From: Candidatus Methanomethylicota archaeon
GTDB lineage: Archaea > Thermoproteota > Methanomethylicia > Methanomethylicales > Methanomethylicaceae
DNA length: 64,000 bases
NCBI GenBank assembly: GCA_029887765.1
Contig: JARXPF010000001.1
Location: 128,488-192,487 of the forward strand
Reading direction: 5' to 3'
Positions 54,424 to 63,704 of the stretch are shown here, one piece after another. Under the pieces are notes generated by a model that was not told the DNA's origin, made no database searches, and was given only the letters and a program-made list of their open reading frames with translations. Within the stretch, counting starts at the first letter, position 1. Each line of letters starts with the position of its first letter. The position numbers and the translations under genes were made by a program.

Positions 54424-55302
54424 TTGAGTGAAGCATATGTAGCAGTAATGGCAGCTGCTAGAAAAAGTAGAATGCTTACAGAACAACAAATGATTGAGTT
54501 TTTATCATTAAAAAATATTGAAGAATTAATAAATAGAATAAAAGATTATTATCAAATAACCATTCAAACTCCATTGAATATTGAAAGAATTGAAGAAGAA
54601 TTTATTGAAAAATTTTATAAAGAAGTAGAAGAATTTATTGAAAAATTGCCAAGTAGAAGGAAACTCTTAAAACTAATTATAAGAGAATTTGAAGATGAAA
54701 GAATAGCAAGAAAAATTTTAGAATTAAGGAATAAAGAAAAGGAGTATTTAAATAAACTTCGTGAAATGGAATATGATGAAGAAATTAAAGAAAGTGAAAA
54801 TATTTTAAGTTATGGCATACCTGGATTAGTATATTCAATTTTTTCAAAATATAGAATTCTAAAAATAGCTAAAGAATTAAAAGGTCATAAAGCATTAACA
54901 CCATATGTTTCACTAAAAATAGATGAACATAATGTAATAACTATAATAAGAGGAATAAAAAATAATATAAAAGAAGAATTGATAGAAAAACTCCTTATAT
55001 TAGATGGAGGATCAATTGATAAAAAAATACTTTTGGAAATTATTAAGACAAAAAAACTTGACAATTTAGCTTTAGTATTAGGAATACCTTCTCAAAAAAG
55101 TCTTAGAGATATAGAGAGAGAATTTGAAAAGAGGATGAGAAAAATATTACTTGAAGGATATTATAAAGGATATGGAAGCTTAGAAGCAGCCATTGCTTAT
55201 ATTGAACTTAAAAAAATAGAAATTAAGAACTTAATAAGAATATTAAACTGTATAAATCTAAAGATAGATCCAAAAATTGCAATCCAAGAATATTTTATTT
55301 AA
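54424..55302 (+). CDS. atpC: A-type ATP synthase subunit C (central socket)
   Basis: A 292-residue V/A-type subunit C/AC39 that connects the central stalk to the c-ring. The N-terminus AYVAVMAAARKSRMLTEQQM, internal ISYGI-like NILSYGIPGLVYSIFSKYRI and helical repeats with EFEDERIARKILELRNKEKE and LAIQEYF-like end fit. Start is TTG at 54424 after GGAGG. Its end overlaps atpI tail-to-tail by 8 bp. The H-C pair is on the strand opposite the rest of the operon. Confidence 0.85.
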   Translation: MSEAYVAVMAAARKSRMLTEQQMIEFLSLKNIEELINRIKDYYQITIQTPLNIERIEEEFIEKFYKEVEEFIEKLPSRRKLLKLIIREFEDERIARKILELRNKEKEYLNKLREMEYDEEIKESENILSYGIPGLVYSIFSKYRILKIAKELKGHKALTPYVSLKIDEHNVITIIRGIKNNIKEELIEKLLILDGGSIDKKILLEIIKTKKLDNLALVLGIPSQKSLRDIEREFEKRMRKILLEGYYKGYGSLEAAIAYIELKKIEIKNLIRILNCINLKIDPKIAIQEYFI

Positions 55303-57208
55303 TAATAGGAATGCCTAATGCTAATTTAAATGGTGTGAATTTAATTCCTCCATCTTCATAGAATTTACTAAACCATTCATAGAAATGAAGCCTTAAATCT
55401 TGTGCTATTGCAATTACCCCTTCTAATAAAACAACAAAAATATTTCCAATTGCCATTATTAACCATGATATTATTTGGCCTAAAATTCCTTCACCTGTAA
55501 TTGATGCTAATAAGTAGAATACATTAACTAATAATGTATGTGCCATTACCATTGCAAAAATTCTTAAATAAGATGCAGTATTTGAAATAGAACGAATTAA
55601 AGTATCTAAAACTTCAAAACTTGTTTCTCCAAAAGCAGAAAGTCCTTCTCTTTTATCATGTGTTATCATTAAGAAAATTGGTTTTCCAATAAGCATTATT
55701 ATAGAAGGGATAAATAGTAAGAAAATAGGACCTTCAAGCCATTTCATTATATTTAAGCCATAACCGAATACAAGATATACAAAAGTAATATAGATAAATA
55801 ATCTGGGTAAATTAAATAATAAAGCATCTATTTTCTTCTTTTGTATAAAATTGTTTATAATTTGTATAATAATTCCTAAGGATATTTGAGCTGCTCCTAT
55901 ATATAAAGAGAATTTAAAAATTGACATAAAATCTTCACTTGGTGAAAATATAGTATGATAACCTATGTGTTTACCAAAAGCTTCACCATATAGTAATCCA
56001 CCTATAATTGCACTAAAAATTCCACATATAATTAATATTTTTCCAATTTTTTCCATAGATTTAGAGAATTTATACATAAATAATCCTAATAATGCAAGCA
56101 TTATCCCATGACCAAGATCACCAAACATTAAACCAAAGAAAAGTGGAAAAGTAATAGCAAGTATAGGTGTTGGATTTATTTCTGTATAAGATGGAACGCC
56201 ATAAAGATTTGTAACACTTTCAAATAATTTAAAGAATTTTGGATAATTAAAAATTACAGGTACTTGAGAAGAAGAATGTTCTTCTATTGAATTAAATATT
56301 ATTCTACCATTAAGTTTATTTTTTAAATCATTAAGTAGATTTTCTACATTTTTTGTAGGAACATATCCTTCTAACATTACCCAATGTTTCTCCAAAGTAT
56401 TACTTTCTTTAATTGAAAAAATAGTATATGTATCAAATAATAATGATTTAAAATATTCTAAATTAGATTTCATTAAATAAAGGTTAGATATGAGCTGAGA
56501 TTTTTTAGATGAGATTTCATTAAATTTCTTTTCAAAATATTCTAAAGCTTTACTAGCTTCAATTATGTCTTTTGGCATACCATCGAATTGTGGCATTTCT
56601 ACATATCCGGCTTCTTCAAAAGCTTTCTTTATATTATATACTTCTTGAGAAAAGCATATTACAAATATAGTATGAGGATCTTGAACAATATCAAATACAA
56701 TGGTTGGAAGAGGAATTATTGTTTTTAAATCTACAATACGTTTTTCTTTTTGATAAAATACTAAGAAAGAAAAATATTTGGAAGAAAATAATTTTGGAAT
56801 AAATTTTTCAATAGAAGTAATAAATGGCTTCCAAATTGAAATAACACTCTTTAAAGAAGATTCTATAGACTTTATTAATTCAATTTCTTTGATAATATTT
56901 TCATATTCATTAATTTTATTTTCTATTAGACTTATGAGAGATTCCCAATTATTAACTGTAATTAATTGAGTACTTGTTATATTATTTACTCCTATATTTT
57001 CTTCAAAACATATGGAATTAATTTTTTCTACTAAATTATTCACTCTATTTATTAATGTTTTTACATTACTTAATTCAAAATTACTTTTCTTAAATACTAA
57101 ATGAAAAGCACCATGTTTGTTTAATAAATCTAAAACATATTCTGTATCAGATTTTAAAAAAAGTAAAGTAGTTTTTGACATTGACTCAGGACGGAACACC
57201 TGAGACAC
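55295..57208 (-). CDS. atpI: A-type ATP synthase subunit I (a-subunit, ion channel)
   Basis: A 637-residue V0 a-type subunit. The N-terminal cytoplasmic half (about 1-350, coiled coils) starts RPESMSKTTLLFLKSDTEYV. The membrane half has about 7-8 helices, including LAITFPLFFGLMFGDLGHGI and SLYIGAAQISLGIIIQIINN, and the critical Arg region SNTASYLRIFAMVMAHTLLV. Start is GTG, either at 57208 (directly after the atpK stop) or three codons later after GGTG. It conducts protons or Na+ with the K ring. Confidence 0.93.
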   Translation of the reverse strand: MSQVFRPESMSKTTLLFLKSDTEYVLDLLNKHGAFHLVFKKSNFELSNVKTLINRVNNLVEKINSICFEENIGVNNITSTQLITVNNWESLISLIENKINEYENIIKEIELIKSIESSLKSVISIWKPFITSIEKFIPKLFSSKYFSFLVFYQKEKRIVDLKTIIPLPTIVFDIVQDPHTIFVICFSQEVYNIKKAFEEAGYVEMPQFDGMPKDIIEASKALEYFEKKFNEISSKKSQLISNLYLMKSNLEYFKSLLFDTYTIFSIKESNTLEKHWVMLEGYVPTKNVENLLNDLKNKLNGRIIFNSIEEHSSSQVPVIFNYPKFFKLFESVTNLYGVPSYTEINPTPILAITFPLFFGLMFGDLGHGIMLALLGLFMYKFSKSMEKIGKILIICGIFSAIIGGLLYGEAFGKHIGYHTIFSPSEDFMSIFKFSLYIGAAQISLGIIIQIINNFIQKKKIDALLFNLPRLFIYITFVYLVFGYGLNIMKWLEGPIFLLFIPSIIMLIGKPIFLMITHDKREGLSAFGETSFEVLDTLIRSISNTASYLRIFAMVMAHTLLVNVFYLLASITGEGILGQIISWLIMAIGNIFVVLLEGVIAIAQDLRLHFYEWFSKFYEDGGIKFTPFKLALGIPIIK

Positions 57209-57601
<393 letters not shown>

Positions 57602-57733
57602 TTATAAAACTTCCTTATATATTTCTTCCTTTTTTCTTTCAATTATTTCTATAATTTCATTCATAAATTTTCTTAATTGTTCTTTTATTATAGCCCTCCT
57701 CTCATCATAGAGCTTTTTTATTTCATTACTCAT
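57602..57733 (-). CDS. Small helical protein (43 aa) inside the ATP synthase operon
   Basis: An ATG at 57731-57733 overlaps the atpD TGA as ATGA, and the frame stays open for 43 codons to a TAA at 57602. The product is almost purely helix-forming and highly charged (MSNEIKKLYDERRAIIKEQL at the start, IIERKKEEIYKEVL at the end), with no hydrophobic segment. It fills the otherwise unexplained gap between atpD and atpK. Aggagggc-like sequence within atpD could serve as ribosome-binding site. No known A-ATPase subunit is this short; it might be a stalk-associated or assembly peptide. Could be spurious. Confidence 0.5.
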   Translation of the reverse strand: MSNEIKKLYDERRAIIKEQLRKFMNEIIEIIERKKEEIYKEVL

Positions 57734-58359
57734 AATCTCGACCTTCTTGCCCAAATGTTTTTCAATTTTTTAATTCTTACAAATTCTTCTCTTTCAGACT
57801 CTTCTAAAACAGAAGATATATATTTTATTAAATTTTCATAATTAGGTATTAAAACTTGTTCTAAAGCATTTATTCGTTGTTGAGTTTTCTTCACTTCTTC
57901 AAGTAGTCTTATAATTATTGTCTCAAGTTCTGCTAATTTTATTAAAAGAGGAATTGCTTTATCTAAATTTTCAATAAATTGGTCAATTAATACTGTTGGT
58001 TGAGAAATACCATAAGATAATAGTTTCTCCTCTTTTGAAAATGAAATAGAAGGAACAGAAACACCCATTATTTTATGCTTTTGAACTTCTATTTTATACT
58101 CAAATCTTGGAAATTGACTTATGAAGTTTATTTCTCTCAATCCTAATATAATAATTGCTTTAATAAGAATTTCATTAGTATTTTTAAGTAATTCATTAAC
58201 TTCAGATTTTAATTTTATACATTCACGTATTCTTCTATTGACTTCTAATAATAAAATTTCTCTTTTTTCTTCAAGTAATTCATGTGCTCTTTTTAAAAAT
58301 ACTAAAGTCCTTCTAAGACGAATTAAATTCGTCTTAGAAGGAACTACTTTCAATGACAA
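57730..58359 (-). CDS. atpD: A-type ATP synthase subunit D (central rotor shaft)
   Basis: A 209-residue antiparallel coiled-coil rotor axle. It starts VVPSKTNLIRLRRTLVFLKR AH, the family N-terminus, and ends with a second long helix (IIIRLLEEVKKTQQRINALE, VLIPNYENLIKYISSVLEE). Start is TTG at 58359 after AGAGGGCA. Codons 7-19 form a perfect 17-bp inverted repeat (58308-58342). Its stop overlaps a 43-codon ORF. Confidence 0.93.
   Translation of the reverse strand: MSLKVVPSKTNLIRLRRTLVFLKRAHELLEEKREILLLEVNRRIRECIKLKSEVNELLKNTNEILIKAIIILGLREINFISQFPRFEYKIEVQKHKIMGVSVPSISFSKEEKLLSYGISQPTVLIDQFIENLDKAIPLLIKLAELETIIIRLLEEVKKTQQRINALEQVLIPNYENLIKYISSVLEESEREEFVRIKKLKNIWARRSRL
58308..58342. repeat. 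Perfect 17-bp inverted repeat at the 5' end of atpD
   Basis: tccttctaagacgaatt (58308-58324), one central base, then aattcgtcttagaagga (58326-58342), an exact reverse complement. It starts about 17 bases inside atpD, just after the atpB/atpD junction. Seen directly; chance occurrence of a 35-base near-palindrome is very unlikely. Confidence 0.95.
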
Positions 58360-58361
58360 AA

Positions 58362-59732
58362 TTATGCCCTCTTGTAAAGCTTTATAATTCTATCAGGTAT
58401 TCTTGTAAGTTCAGAATCGGGAAATATTGAAAGGAGCTCCCATGCAATATTTAATGTAGTTTCTAAACTTCTATTCTCATTTACGCCTTGATTTACAAAT
58501 CGTTTTTCAAACATTTCACCAAATTTTAAATATAATTTATCTCTTTCACTAAGACCTTCTTCTCCTATTATAGTACTAAGCATTCTCAATTCTTGAGCTC
58601 TAGCATATGCTGAATAAAGTTGACTTGCTACTGGTCCATGATCTTCTCTAGTTTTACCTTTTCCTATTCCATCTTTCATTAATCTAGAAAGACTTGGTAA
58701 AACATTAATTGGTGGATAAATACCACGTCTATGTAAATCTCTATCTAGTACTATCTGACCTTCAGTAATATAACCTGTAAGATCAGGTATGGGATGAGTA
58801 ATATCATCATTTGGCATTGTTAAAACAGGCATTTGTGTTATGCTTCCTTTTCTTCCTTTAATTCTTCCAGCACGTTCATAAATAGATGCTAAATCACTAT
58901 ACATATAACCAGGATATCCTTTTCTACTTGGCACTTCTTCTCTTGCAGCACTAATTTCACGTAATGCTTCAGCATAATTTGTCATATCAGTTAATATTAC
59001 TAATATGTGCATATCTTGCTCAAATGCAAGATATTCTGCAAGTGTTAAAGCACATCTAGGTGTAACTAATCGTTCAACTGGAGGATCGTCGGCTAAATTC
59101 AAGAATAAAGCAGAATTCTTTAATACACCAGATTCTTCAAAACTTCTCTTAAAGAATGCAGCTTCATCATGTTTTATGCCCATTGCCACAAATATTACTG
59201 CAAATCCTTCTTCTTCACCAACAATAGTAGCTTGTCTTGCAATTTGTGTTGCAAGTAAGTTATGAGGAAGTCCTGATCCTGAAAATATAGGTAATTTTTG
59301 ACCTCTTACAAGCGTATTCATGCCATCTATTGCAGATACTCCAGTTTGAATAAACTTAGTAGGATAATCTCTTGAATAGGGATTAATAGGTAGGCCATTA
59401 ACATCTCTATATTCTTCTGCTATTGGGAGAGGACCACCATCTATAGGTTCTCCTATTCCATTGAATGCCCTCCCAAGCATTTCTGTTGATAAAGGAATAG
59501 TTAATGGTCTTCCAAGAAATTTAACAGTAGCTGAAGTTATAGAAAGCCCTGTTGTCCCCTCAAAGACCTCAACAACAGCAATGTTTCTATTAATTTCTAA
59601 AACTCTACCTTTTCTTAAATTTCCTTCACTATCTCTTATTTCTACAAGTTCATAATAACCTACACCAGAAACACCTTCTACAAATATTAATGGTCCACTT
59701 ATTTTTTGAATACTCCTATATTCAATTGACAA
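58362..59732 (-). CDS. atpB: A-type ATP synthase subunit B (regulatory nucleotide-binding)
   Basis: Non-catalytic subunit of the A3B3 head, about 456 residues from the TTG at 59732, which has GGAGG eight bases before it; a longer frame begins at 59750 inside atpA. It lacks a Walker A ([20 protein letters not shown] instead), as expected. Other marks: [58 protein letters not shown] and [20 protein letters not shown]. Confidence 0.95.
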   Translation of the reverse strand: MSIEYRSIQKISGPLIFVEGVSGVGYYELVEIRDSEGNLRKGRVLEINRNIAVVEVFEGTTGLSITSATVKFLGRPLTIPLSTEMLGRAFNGIGEPIDGGPLPIAEEYRDVNGLPINPYSRDYPTKFIQTGVSAIDGMNTLVRGQKLPIFSGSGLPHNLLATQIARQATIVGEEEGFAVIFVAMGIKHDEAAFFKRSFEESGVLKNSALFLNLADDPPVERLVTPRCALTLAEYLAFEQDMHILVILTDMTNYAEALREISAAREEVPSRKGYPGYMYSDLASIYERAGRIKGRKGSITQMPVLTMPNDDITHPIPDLTGYITEGQIVLDRDLHRRGIYPPINVLPSLSRLMKDGIGKGKTREDHGPVASQLYSAYARAQELRMLSTIIGEEGLSERDKLYLKFGEMFEKRFVNQGVNENRSLETTLNIAWELLSIFPDSELTRIPDRIIKLYKRA

Positions 59733-59733
59733 T

Positions 59734-61494
59734 TCAAATACCTCCTTCAAGATTTCTCAATTCAGAATCTATTCTCTCTATAATAGTATCTATTTCATCA
59801 ATTTTTTCATTTGGAATGTTCATTCTTGCTTTTGCAAGATCTGAAATAGATGGAATAGAAATTATTTTTGATACAGTTAATCCTTTTGAAATAGATTTTA
59901 GTGCTAATTCATGGAATTTTAAAATAGCATCTAAAAGTTTGAATTGTTTTTCTGGAGAAGAATAAGTATCTATAGGATCATAAGCATTTTGTTGTAAAAA
60001 TCCTTCTCTAATGAGTCTAGCAGTTTCGAGGATAAGTTTCTCTTCTTCTGGTAGTGATTCTATTCCAACTAATCTTATTATTTCCTTTAATTCATCTTCT
60101 TTCTTTAATATTTCCAACGTCTTTAATCTCATTTCTTTCCAACGTCCATTAGTTTTTTCATTCCACCATTTTTCAACATAATCTACATATTCAGAATATG
60201 ATACTAACCAATTTATTGCAGGATAATGACGCATACTAGCTAATGTTGAATCAAGTGCCCAAAAAGCTCTTATGAATCTTTTTGTATGAACAGTAACTGG
60301 TTCTGAAAAATCTCCACCTGGAGGAGAAACAGCACCTATTAAAGTTACAGAACCATATAAGCCACTTAATGTTTTAACTCTTCCAGCACGTTCATAAAAT
60401 TCACCTAATCTTGAAGCAAGATAGGATGGATAACCTTCTTCAGCAGGCATTTCTTCTAATCTACCAGCAATTTCTCTCAAAGCTTCAGCCCATCTACTTG
60501 TAGAATCTGCCATTACTGCTACATTATAGCCCATATCTCTAAAATACTCTGCTATGGTTACTCCAGTATAAATACTGGCTTCTCTTGCTGCTACAGGCAT
60601 ATTGCTAGTATTTGCTATAAGAATTGTTCTTTCCATTAATGGACGACCAGTTCTTGGATCTTTAAGTTCAGGAAATGATATTAGTACTTCAGTCATTTCA
60701 TTTCCTCTTTCACCACAACCTATGTATATAATTATATGAGCATCTGACCATGCTGCAAGTTGGTGAGAAGTTATTGTCTTTCCTGTACCAAATCCACCAG
60801 GTATGGCAACAGCACCTCCTTTTGCCACTGGAAATAGCATATCAATAATTCTCTGACCTGTTATAAGGGGCTCAGATGGTTCATAACGCTCAATATATGG
60901 TCTAGGCTTTCTCACTGGCCATTTATGATACATTTTTAATTCATGCTTTTTATTATTTAATGAAAGTTTTGCAATAACTTCTTCTACAGTATAATCACCT
61001 TCTTCTATAATGAATTCTATTTTTCCTTCTATATTTGGAGGGACTAAAATTCTATGTTCTATTAAAGGAGTTTCTTGAACTTTGCCAATTATTTCTCCTG
61101 GTTTTACATATTCACCAACTTTCTTAAGAGGGACAAAGTGCCATTTTTTATCTCTAGGTAATGCAGAAACTTTTACACCTCTTTTTACAAAATCACCAGT
61201 AATATCCTCAATAATAGTTAATGGACGTTGAATGCCATCAAAGATGTTGTTTACTAATCCTGGACCTAATTCTACTGCTAATGGCATTCCAGAACCTTTA
61301 ACAGGCTCTCCCAATTTAATACCTGTTGTATCTTCATATACTTGTACAGTAACAATATCACCTTCAATTCTAACCACTTCACCTATTAATTCTTCATTTC
61401 CAACCATTGCAAGTTCATGCATTTCAAATCCAAGAGCGCCTTCTGCTTGAACTACAGGACCACTTATTTTTATTATTCTACCAATGGCTCTCAA
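59734..61494 (-). CDS. atpA: A-type ATP synthase subunit A (catalytic)
   Basis: Catalytic subunit, 586 residues. The Walker A is [17 protein letters not shown], where most archaeal A subunits have GPFGSGKT. The bulge/non-homologous region (about 115-200), the [20 protein letters not shown] segment, [15 protein letters not shown] and [20 protein letters not shown] are typical. Start is TTG at 61494 after GGTGATTAATA. It is coupled to atpB with one base between stop and start. Confidence 0.96.
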   Translation of the reverse strand: MRAIGRIIKISGPVVQAEGALGFEMHELAMVGNEELIGEVVRIEGDIVTVQVYEDTTGIKLGEPVKGSGMPLAVELGPGLVNNIFDGIQRPLTIIEDITGDFVKRGVKVSALPRDKKWHFVPLKKVGEYVKPGEIIGKVQETPLIEHRILVPPNIEGKIEFIIEEGDYTVEEVIAKLSLNNKKHELKMYHKWPVRKPRPYIERYEPSEPLITGQRIIDMLFPVAKGGAVAIPGGFGTGKTITSHQLAAWSDAHIIIYIGCGERGNEMTEVLISFPELKDPRTGRPLMERTILIANTSNMPVAAREASIYTGVTIAEYFRDMGYNVAVMADSTSRWAEALREIAGRLEEMPAEEGYPSYLASRLGEFYERAGRVKTLSGLYGSVTLIGAVSPPGGDFSEPVTVHTKRFIRAFWALDSTLASMRHYPAINWLVSYSEYVDYVEKWWNEKTNGRWKEMRLKTLEILKKEDELKEIIRLVGIESLPEEEKLILETARLIREGFLQQNAYDPIDTYSSPEKQFKLLDAILKFHELALKSISKGLTVSKIISIPSISDLAKARMNIPNEKIDEIDTIIERIDSELRNLEGGI

Positions 61495-61500
61495 TATTAA

Positions 61501-62103
61501 TCACCTAAATAACAAAGAGGCTATTCTTGATCGTAAAAACATTTTCTCTTTATCAAAAATACCTTCAATAGTCTTATCTACAAAAATTTTTTCATCTTTT
61601 GAGATTGCTATAAATCCACCTATTTCAATTTTATGAGGTTTAATTTCACAATCTCCTAATATAGATTTAAGATTTTTCATACCAATACGCTCAATATCTT
61701 TATTATTCATTAAAACTACTCCCAAGTCTATTGTATTTGAAGTTTTCTTTAAATTTTTAATTAAATCATTAATATACTCGTCTGTTTCACAATATTTTGT
61801 AATCATTGATTTTGCTTCCATGATTACTTTTTCAAAAAGAGACTCTTTTAATCTTAATAAACACATTTTTGCCTCTGATTCTATTTTTGCTAATTCTTTT
61901 TTTGATTCTACTTCAGCTCTTTCCATATATTTGGTCAATGATTCATTTAATTTTTTAATTGAATATTTTTCTGAATCATCTAATATATGGAGAGCTCTTT
62001 CAGTAGCTTCATTTAATATTCTCAAAACATTTTCTTTAGTTTCATCAAATAATTTATCCACCATTTTTTTAAAAGCCTCAATTTGATGCTCTTCTAAACT
62101 CAA
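61501..62103 (-). CDS. atpE: A-type ATP synthase subunit E (peripheral stalk)
   Basis: A 200-residue stator subunit: a long N-terminal coiled coil (IEAFKKMVDKLFDETKENVL, LKESLFEKVIMEAKSMITKY) and a globular C-terminal domain with CEIKPHKIEIGGFIAISKDE and VDKTIEGIFDKEKMFLRSRI ASLLF, the family end. The TTG start overlaps the atpF stop (TTGA). Confidence 0.93.
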   Translation of the reverse strand: MSLEEHQIEAFKKMVDKLFDETKENVLRILNEATERALHILDDSEKYSIKKLNESLTKYMERAEVESKKELAKIESEAKMCLLRLKESLFEKVIMEAKSMITKYCETDEYINDLIKNLKKTSNTIDLGVVLMNNKDIERIGMKNLKSILGDCEIKPHKIEIGGFIAISKDEKIFVDKTIEGIFDKEKMFLRSRIASLLFR

Positions 62104-62399
62104 ATTTCTACCCCCATTGCCTTACCCAGCATAGATTTTATTTCTGTTTTTGGAATAGTTTTTAATCCAGGAACTTCAATTATGAATGGCAATGCTCTTT
62201 TGACTTTTAGCTTATAAATATAATCAGTAACTAAAGATGAAAAATCGCTATCCAACAGTAATAGACCAACATCATCAAATTTTAAAACTTCTTCAAGTTT
62301 GTTTAAAAACTCTTCTTTTGAAGAAACAGAAAAACATTGAATACCCATCATTCTATATCCATACGATAGTCTAGGATTGCCAATGAAATAAATTTTCAT
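62100..62399 (-). CDS. atpF: A-type ATP synthase subunit F
   Basis: A 99-residue Rossmann-like rotor subunit (V-type F). It starts KIYFIGNPRLSYGYRMMGIQ, has DDVGLLLLDSDFSSLVTDYI and ends ALPFIIEVPGLKTIPKTE. The ATG at 62399 is preferred; a GTG at 62408 is also in frame. It is the first ATP synthase gene after the hydrogenase-type genes, 18-27 bases from the 84-residue orphan. Confidence 0.9.
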   Translation of the reverse strand: MKIYFIGNPRLSYGYRMMGIQCFSVSSKEEFLNKLEEVLKFDDVGLLLLDSDFSSLVTDYIYKLKVKRALPFIIEVPGLKTIPKTEIKSMLGKAMGVEI

Positions 62400-62426
62400 T
62401 TTTATCACTGCGTTATATTACTGAGT

Positions 62427-62681
62427 TTATAAAACTATAAGTTTTTTTACCTTATTAATCTTTTCTACTACTGTTTCATATGGTAGAATTGGTTCTACTA
62501 TTAGTCCAAGTTTCTTTATTTCTTCAATACCTTCTATTGAATAAATTGGTGCTTCTATTTTTACTGGTTCATCAAATGGATTACCAACTACATAATCTCT
62601 ATAGGGTAAATTAGCTCTATTTTCTACTACCCATCCTCCAAGATTTATTACATGCTTTCCTCTTATTACTATCTTAGGCAT
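62427..62681 (-). CDS. Orphan 84-aa protein in the hydrogenase-ATP synthase operon
   Basis: Not recognised. No cysteines, no membrane helix; a compact beta-rich N-terminus (KIVIRGKHVINLGGWVVENR, YRDYVVGNPFDEPVKIEAP) and a C-terminal helix (YETVVEKINKVKKLIVL). GGGGGGATG precedes the ATG, and it starts one base after the stop of the NuoH-like subunit. The position normally held by a ferredoxin-like NuoI/EchF subunit suggests an accessory hydrogenase protein, but it has no Fe-S motif. Confidence 0.6.
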   Translation of the reverse strand: MPKIVIRGKHVINLGGWVVENRANLPYRDYVVGNPFDEPVKIEAPIYSIEGIEEIKKLGLIVEPILPYETVVEKINKVKKLIVL

Positions 62682-62682
62682 T

Positions 62683-63699
62683 TCATCCCCCCAAGATAGA
62701 GATTATTAAAGCTAAAGCAGCTAGAATAGATAGGCCAATAGTTGTTGGATATATTTGTCTAAAAGTCAATATTGGAGAAAATGCAACAAGTATTGAAAGT
62801 GCTATAGGCATTAATAAGCTTAAAATTATATTCAATAATAAGTAAAATGGTTTTAATGGATCAAATGGAATACCTAAGAAAAGAGTAACAAAAATACTTG
62901 AAAGTACAAATAGAAGTAAATTTCTCATAATGTAATAGCCTGCTCTAAGCTTTGCAGCATATTCAAGAACACCACCTTCTATAACATCTATTTTTGCTTT
63001 TAATATACTAAATGGTTTTTCATTAAGCAAAATCACATAACCAATGAAGTAAACAATAGTGGCAATTAAACCTGGTACTGAGAAAAGAATAGGACGCATT
63101 GGAAGTGAAAACATTGATATAAAGTATTCAGGATTTTGAAATCTTACAACTTCAGATATCATTACACTTTTTGCCATAGCAAAGGGTACTAAGAGTGCAA
63201 TATATAATGGAAGAGAGCCCACAGCCATCATTTTAATTGCTCTTTCAGCAGAATGTTGTTCTAAAAATTCTCTATGAATATCAATCCCTTTTGCTCCTTT
63301 TGCTAAATCATGAACTGGCATTGTTGTAGAAAGGAAGGATTGAGATTGAGATCCCATGAAGACATAAAGAGATTCTTCTAATTTTAAAAGTCCTACTAGA
63401 CCAAGAATACTTGCCCAACCAAGTATACCCCACCAAGCTGGTATTGAAAATAATAATAAAAATATAATTGTAAAAATACCAATCCATATTAAAGATTTAT
63501 AGAATTTTGAAAGATATGCAATTGGTTCAACATCTTTTTTATAATAGAATTTTAATACTGCCCAAAATCCTGGTGTTAAAATTGGAGGGCCTATTCTTTG
63601 TTGTATTCTTGCTTGTATTTTTCTTTCAATTCCTGGAATTATTAATGAATATGGTATTGCAATAATTATTGCAATAATGGAAGCAATTAATAATTCCAT
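62683..63699 (-). CDS. Energy-converting hydrogenase membrane subunit, NuoH/HycD/EchB family
   Basis: About 338 residues with roughly eight transmembrane helices. Family marks: the N-terminal IPGIERKIQARIQQRIGPPI (amphipathic quinone/interface helix), KFYYKKDVEPI, the charged segment DLAKGAKGIDIHREFLEQHS, and INVIEGG-like VIEGGVLEYAAKLRAGYYIM. ATG 63699 lies behind AAGGTGAT. It would transfer ion-pumping from the hydrogenase large subunit to the membrane. It follows the large subunit by five bases. Confidence 0.9.
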   Translation of the reverse strand: MELLIASIIAIIIAIPYSLIIPGIERKIQARIQQRIGPPILTPGFWAVLKFYYKKDVEPIAYLSKFYKSLIWIGIFTIIFLLLFSIPAWWGILGWASILGLVGLLKLEESLYVFMGSQSQSFLSTTMPVHDLAKGAKGIDIHREFLEQHSAERAIKMMAVGSLPLYIALLVPFAMAKSVMISEVVRFQNPEYFISMFSLPMRPILFSVPGLIATIVYFIGYVILLNEKPFSILKAKIDVIEGGVLEYAAKLRAGYYIMRNLLLFVLSSIFVTLFLGIPFDPLKPFYLLLNIILSLLMPIALSILVAFSPILTFRQIYPTTIGLSILAALALIISILGG

Positions 63700-63704
63700 A
63701 TTAA

